Below, one piece after another: positions 6,567-8,526 of a stretch of 8,526 nucleotides of DNA. The translations under genes and the position numbers were made by a program. The stretch is taken from contig DLGM01000177.1 of the NCBI GenBank assembly GCA_002482705.1, positions 5,149 to 13,674 of the forward strand, given 5' to 3'. Position 1 is the first letter of the stretch, and each line of letters starts with the position of its first letter. The notes below the pieces were generated by a model, which was not told the origin of the DNA, did not search any database, and worked only from the letters and a program-made list of their open reading frames with translations. This DNA comes from Cyanobacteria bacterium UBA7694 (GTDB lineage: Bacteria; Cyanobacteriota; Sericytochromatia; UBA7694).

Positions 6567-7304
6567 ATGCCCACTCCCTCTTTTGTTCCCCTCGTTACCG
6601 CTGCAATTGTGTCTCTGGGTTTTGTTGGCAGTGCTGGTATTGTTGCCCACAGCATTGGCCAACTGCGTCAAGCCGATCAAACCATTCAGGTCACGGGCTC
6701 AGCCCGCAAAAGTATTCGCGCCGATTTGGGCATGTGGCGCGGCAGTATCTCGCTCAAGGCTGCAACCCAGAAGGAAGCCAATCAGCAGCTACAAATTCAA
6801 AAGGCCACCGTTTTAAAGTTTCTCAAAGAAGAGCAAAAAGTACCCGCCGAAGCGATTTCCGAAGGCAATCTCAGCACAGGCACACAAATGGAAGTTTTAG
6901 CCAATGGCCAGGAAACGGGCAATATTAAGGCCCATATTATGACCTGGAGTTTTGAAGTACGTTTAAAAGATGTGGATGCGATTACCCGTTTGGCCCAGAG
7001 TTCAGGTGAATTGATCGCCCGTAACCTGGCTTTTAGCGCTTCTCCACCAGAGTATTTGTACACCAAACTGAATGAGCTGCGGATTGAGATGCTGGCTCAG
7101 GCTACGCAAGATGCGCGCACCCGTGCTGAAAGCATTACCCGCAGCGCTGGCAGCAAGCTCGGACCCGTACGCAGTGTGCGGACAGGGGTTTTTCAGATCA
7201 CCCGCCCAGAATCAACGGAAGTCAGCGATTATGGTATGTATGACACTTCTTCCATTGAAAAGGACATTACTGCGGTGCTCAGTTTGACCTTTGGGGTCTT
7301 GTAG
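6567..7304 (+). CDS. SIMPL-domain (DUF541) protein, membrane-anchored
   Basis: This 245-aa protein has a hydrophobic helix at residues about 8-30 after a short polar N-terminus, which suggests an uncleaved anchor or signal and a periplasmic body. The rest matches the SIMPL (DUF541) family: QTIQVTGSARKSIRADLGMWRGSIS (given here in outline, about residues 38-62), a helix, FEVRLKDVDAITRLAQSSGELI, then the C-terminal helix LRIEMLAQATQDARTRAE and the strand pair ending VFQITRPESTEVSDYG and DITAVLSLTFGVL. Family members form oligomers, and some are linked to oxidative-stress defence or envelope function. None of this shows an enzymatic active site. The start is clear: GGAGG (6558-6562) lies four bases before the ATG. 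The gene is divergent from the cyclic-nucleotide/kinase fusion and lies 82 bp before the Hpt gene on the same strand. Confidence 0.88.
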   Translation: MPTPSFVPLVTAAIVSLGFVGSAGIVAHSIGQLRQADQTIQVTGSARKSIRADLGMWRGSISLKAATQKEANQQLQIQKATVLKFLKEEQKVPAEAISEGNLSTGTQMEVLANGQETGNIKAHIMTWSFEVRLKDVDAITRLAQSSGELIARNLAFSASPPEYLYTKLNELRIEMLAQATQDARTRAESITRSAGSKLGPVRSVRTGVFQITRPESTEVSDYGMYDTSSIEKDITAVLSLTFGVL

Positions 7305-7308
7305 TTTG

Positions 7309-7365
7309 CTTAAGTTTTCTTAAGGGACGCCCACGGCGAGGACATGTTATGATCTGGCCGTGGGC
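7309..7365 (+). promoter_or_regulatory. Candidate activator site, extended -10 promoter and inverted repeat before the Hpt gene
   Basis: CTTAAG occurs twice, separated by TTTT (7309-7314 and 7319-7324). The 10-bp period places both copies on the same face of the helix, as in direct-repeat sites of OmpR/PhoB-type response regulators. An extended -10, TGTTATGAT (7345-7353), follows with no recognisable -35, which would fit an activator-dependent promoter. A perfect 9-bp inverted repeat, GCCCACGGC (7329-7337) and GCCGTGGGC (7357-7365), brackets the -10. It could instead be a hairpin at the end of the SIMPL transcript, but no T-run follows it. Confidence 0.4.
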
Positions 7366-7386
7366 TGGCTGTGAAGGTAAAGGTAA

Positions 7387-7725
7387 ATGCCAATGGATAC
7401 GGGCTTGATCGAGCAGTTACGCCGAACGCATGGGGAAGCATTTCTGCGTGAAATCTTGGATATGTTTCTCAACCATGCGCCAGAACTGTTGGCTGAGATT
7501 GCGCATTTTTACCAGATTGGCGCCTATGATGAACTGAGCCGCGCGGCCCATAAGCTGCGGGGTATGAGTCTCAGTTTGGGGTTGGCTGAAATTGCTGAAC
7601 CGACGGCGGCGATTGAGCATTTTTCCCGCGATATGATCCACTACCCCTTGCTTCCCCAGCCGATGGAGCAGTTGCAAACCAATTATGTTCACGTGGCAAA
7701 CAAGATCCAAACGCTCTTCTATTGA
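7387..7725 (+). CDS. Stand-alone histidine phosphotransfer (Hpt) domain protein
   Basis: This 112-aa protein is a single Hpt domain, the four-helix phosphoryl carrier between hybrid histidine kinases and response regulators. The phospho-accepting site is AAHKLRGMSLSLGL, with His55 (codon 7549-7551) in the usual place and the Lys, Gly and LG residues that follow it in the family. The N-terminal half has the typical FLREILDMFLNHAPELLAEI helix before it. No receiver or kinase domain is attached, and no two-component gene is visible in the window, so its partners lie elsewhere. Two starts are possible, ATG at 7387 or at 7393. AAGG copies at 7374-7377 and 7380-7383 lie 9 bases before each, so both are plausible. 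The last 7 bases overlap the 3' end of the convergent cytochrome gene. Confidence 0.88.
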   Translation: MPMDTGLIEQLRRTHGEAFLREILDMFLNHAPELLAEIAHFYQIGAYDELSRAAHKLRGMSLSLGLAEIAEPTAAIEHFSRDMIHYPLLPQPMEQLQTNYVHVANKIQTLFY

Positions 7726-8526
7726 GCGGCAGCTTCAAGCGGGCCAAATGGCCCCAGTTTATGCTGGCTTTCGGGAAATTTGTCCTGAAAGGGGCCGAAG
7801 GGATAATCGATCGGTTTGGTGGCAGGGTTGGGATAGTCCGGTTGGGATAAGGTCGGGCTGGGATGGGGCTGGGTGTTGATATAGGCGGCGACATCCAGGG
7901 CTTCTTCTGGGGTGAGCACGGCTCGCCCTAAAGGCATATTGGCATAGATATAGCGGGCGGCGGTCAGCACGCGGTACATGGCGGAGCCCGTGGAATAACT
8001 GTCTGGGCCCCAGACGGGCGGGAAGACATAACCGGCGGCGGGCTGGTTGGGGGTTTTGAGCTGTCCTTGTCCCTGGTTGCCATGGCAGGCTGCGCAGTTA
8101 TAGTTATAGACCTGTTTACCCTTGATGGGGTCGGCGGCGCGCTCGGGAAGCTGGATCGACAATAACCCTTCCCCGTCTACTGTGCGGCCGGCCGGGACTT
8201 TACTGCTCAGCCAAGTCATGTAACTGACCATGGCCTGTATTTCGGGGCTGTCAATGGGCATAGGACGCCCATTGAGGCTGCGGACCAAGCAGCCATTAAT
8301 GCGCTCGGCCAGTGAAACTTCCCGATTGAGGGCTTCCCAACGCCGGGGATAACGGTGAGCAATGCCAACAAAGCCCACAGCATCAGGCTGACGGCCATTT
8401 TCCAGGTGACAACTGGCGCAGGCCATGCGGTTTTGGGCAAAACGTTTGTCTGCTGGGGCGTCTGGGCCAATTAGGCTGCTGGTTTCACGCAACAGGCGTT
8501 CCCCTCGCTGAATGCGCTCTCCGGCT
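7719..8526 (-). CDS. tsdA: TsdA-like diheme cytochrome c (thiosulfate dehydrogenase family), N-terminus outside window
   Basis: The frame is open to the right edge. A TTG at 8492 is not the start, because the preceding codons (IQRGERLL) continue the family pattern. Two CxxCH haem-binding motifs are present, CASCH (8406-8420) and CAACH (8082-8096), in two cytochrome c modules. Features shared with TsdA, which oxidises thiosulfate to tetrathionate in the periplasm, are RINGCLVRSLNG (its Cys is a candidate distal ligand of haem 1), FPPVWGPDSY, and ARYIYANMPLG (its Met is a candidate distal ligand of haem 2). Then comes EEALDVAAYI and a Pro-rich tail with KPIDYPFGPF and SQHKLGPFGP. The signal peptide is beyond the edge. 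Some relatives work as tetrathionate reductases or have other substrates, so direction and substrate remain inference. The gene is convergent with, and overlaps, the Hpt gene. No terminator is visible between them. Confidence 0.8.
   Translation of the reverse strand, partial: AGERIQRGERLLRETSSLIGPDAPADKRFAQNRMACASCHLENGRQPDAVGFVGIAHRYPRRWEALNREVSLAERINGCLVRSLNGRPMPIDSPEIQAMVSYMTWLSSKVPAGRTVDGEGLLSIQLPERAADPIKGKQVYNYNCAACHGNQGQGQLKTPNQPAAGYVFPPVWGPDSYSTGSAMYRVLTAARYIYANMPLGRAVLTPEEALDVAAYINTQPHPSPTLSQPDYPNPATKPIDYPFGPFQDKFPESQHKLGPFGPLEAAAQ

Overview
This 8.5 kb window is bacterial chromosome, densely coded, with a GC content that looks near 50-55% by eye. It holds eight protein genes, the outer two cut by the window edges. 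A membrane-anchored DUF4230 protein, a SIMPL-domain protein and a diheme c-type cytochrome all point to a Gram-negative cell envelope. I cannot name the lineage. Only one cyanobacterial HIP1 octamer is visible, which is too few to argue for a cyanobacterium. The TsdA-like cytochrome, often found in proteobacteria, is no proof either. I see no tRNA, rRNA, CRISPR array, transposase or phage gene, and no gene-free stretch exceeds about 210 bases.

Left block (+ strand, 3-1597): the C-terminal part of a zinc-dependent phospholipase C-like helical protein is followed, with a one-base TAATG overlap, by a small DUF4230 protein with an N-terminal membrane anchor. The two look translationally coupled. 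After a 204-bp AT-rich regulatory gap with several short repeats comes an unrecognised helical 276-aa protein (1802-2632).

Middle block (- strand, 6430 to 2708): a probable two-gene operon. The first gene encodes a roughly 700-aa fusion of a cyclic-nucleotide-binding domain, a threonyl-tRNA-synthetase-like TGS/second domain and a C-terminal uridine-kinase-type P-loop domain. The second encodes SelO, the pseudokinase-fold protein AMPylase, with an intact C-terminal Cys-Ser-Ser. The convergent junction between the 276-aa gene and selO is an 85-bp GC-rich inverted-repeat element. Its two arms carry the TAG stop codons of both genes.

Right block: a SIMPL (DUF541) protein is transcribed divergently from the fusion gene. 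It is followed by a stand-alone histidine phosphotransfer (Hpt) protein, which has its own promoter-like region (tandem CTTAAG repeats, then an extended -10). The Hpt gene overlaps by 7 bp the 3' end of a convergent TsdA-like diheme cytochrome c (thiosulfate dehydrogenase family) that runs off the right edge.

The most distinctive items are the cyclic-nucleotide-binding/nucleoside-kinase fusion next to selO, the repeat element that ends two convergent genes, and the putative control region of the orphan Hpt gene. No complete new defence or mobile system is evident.
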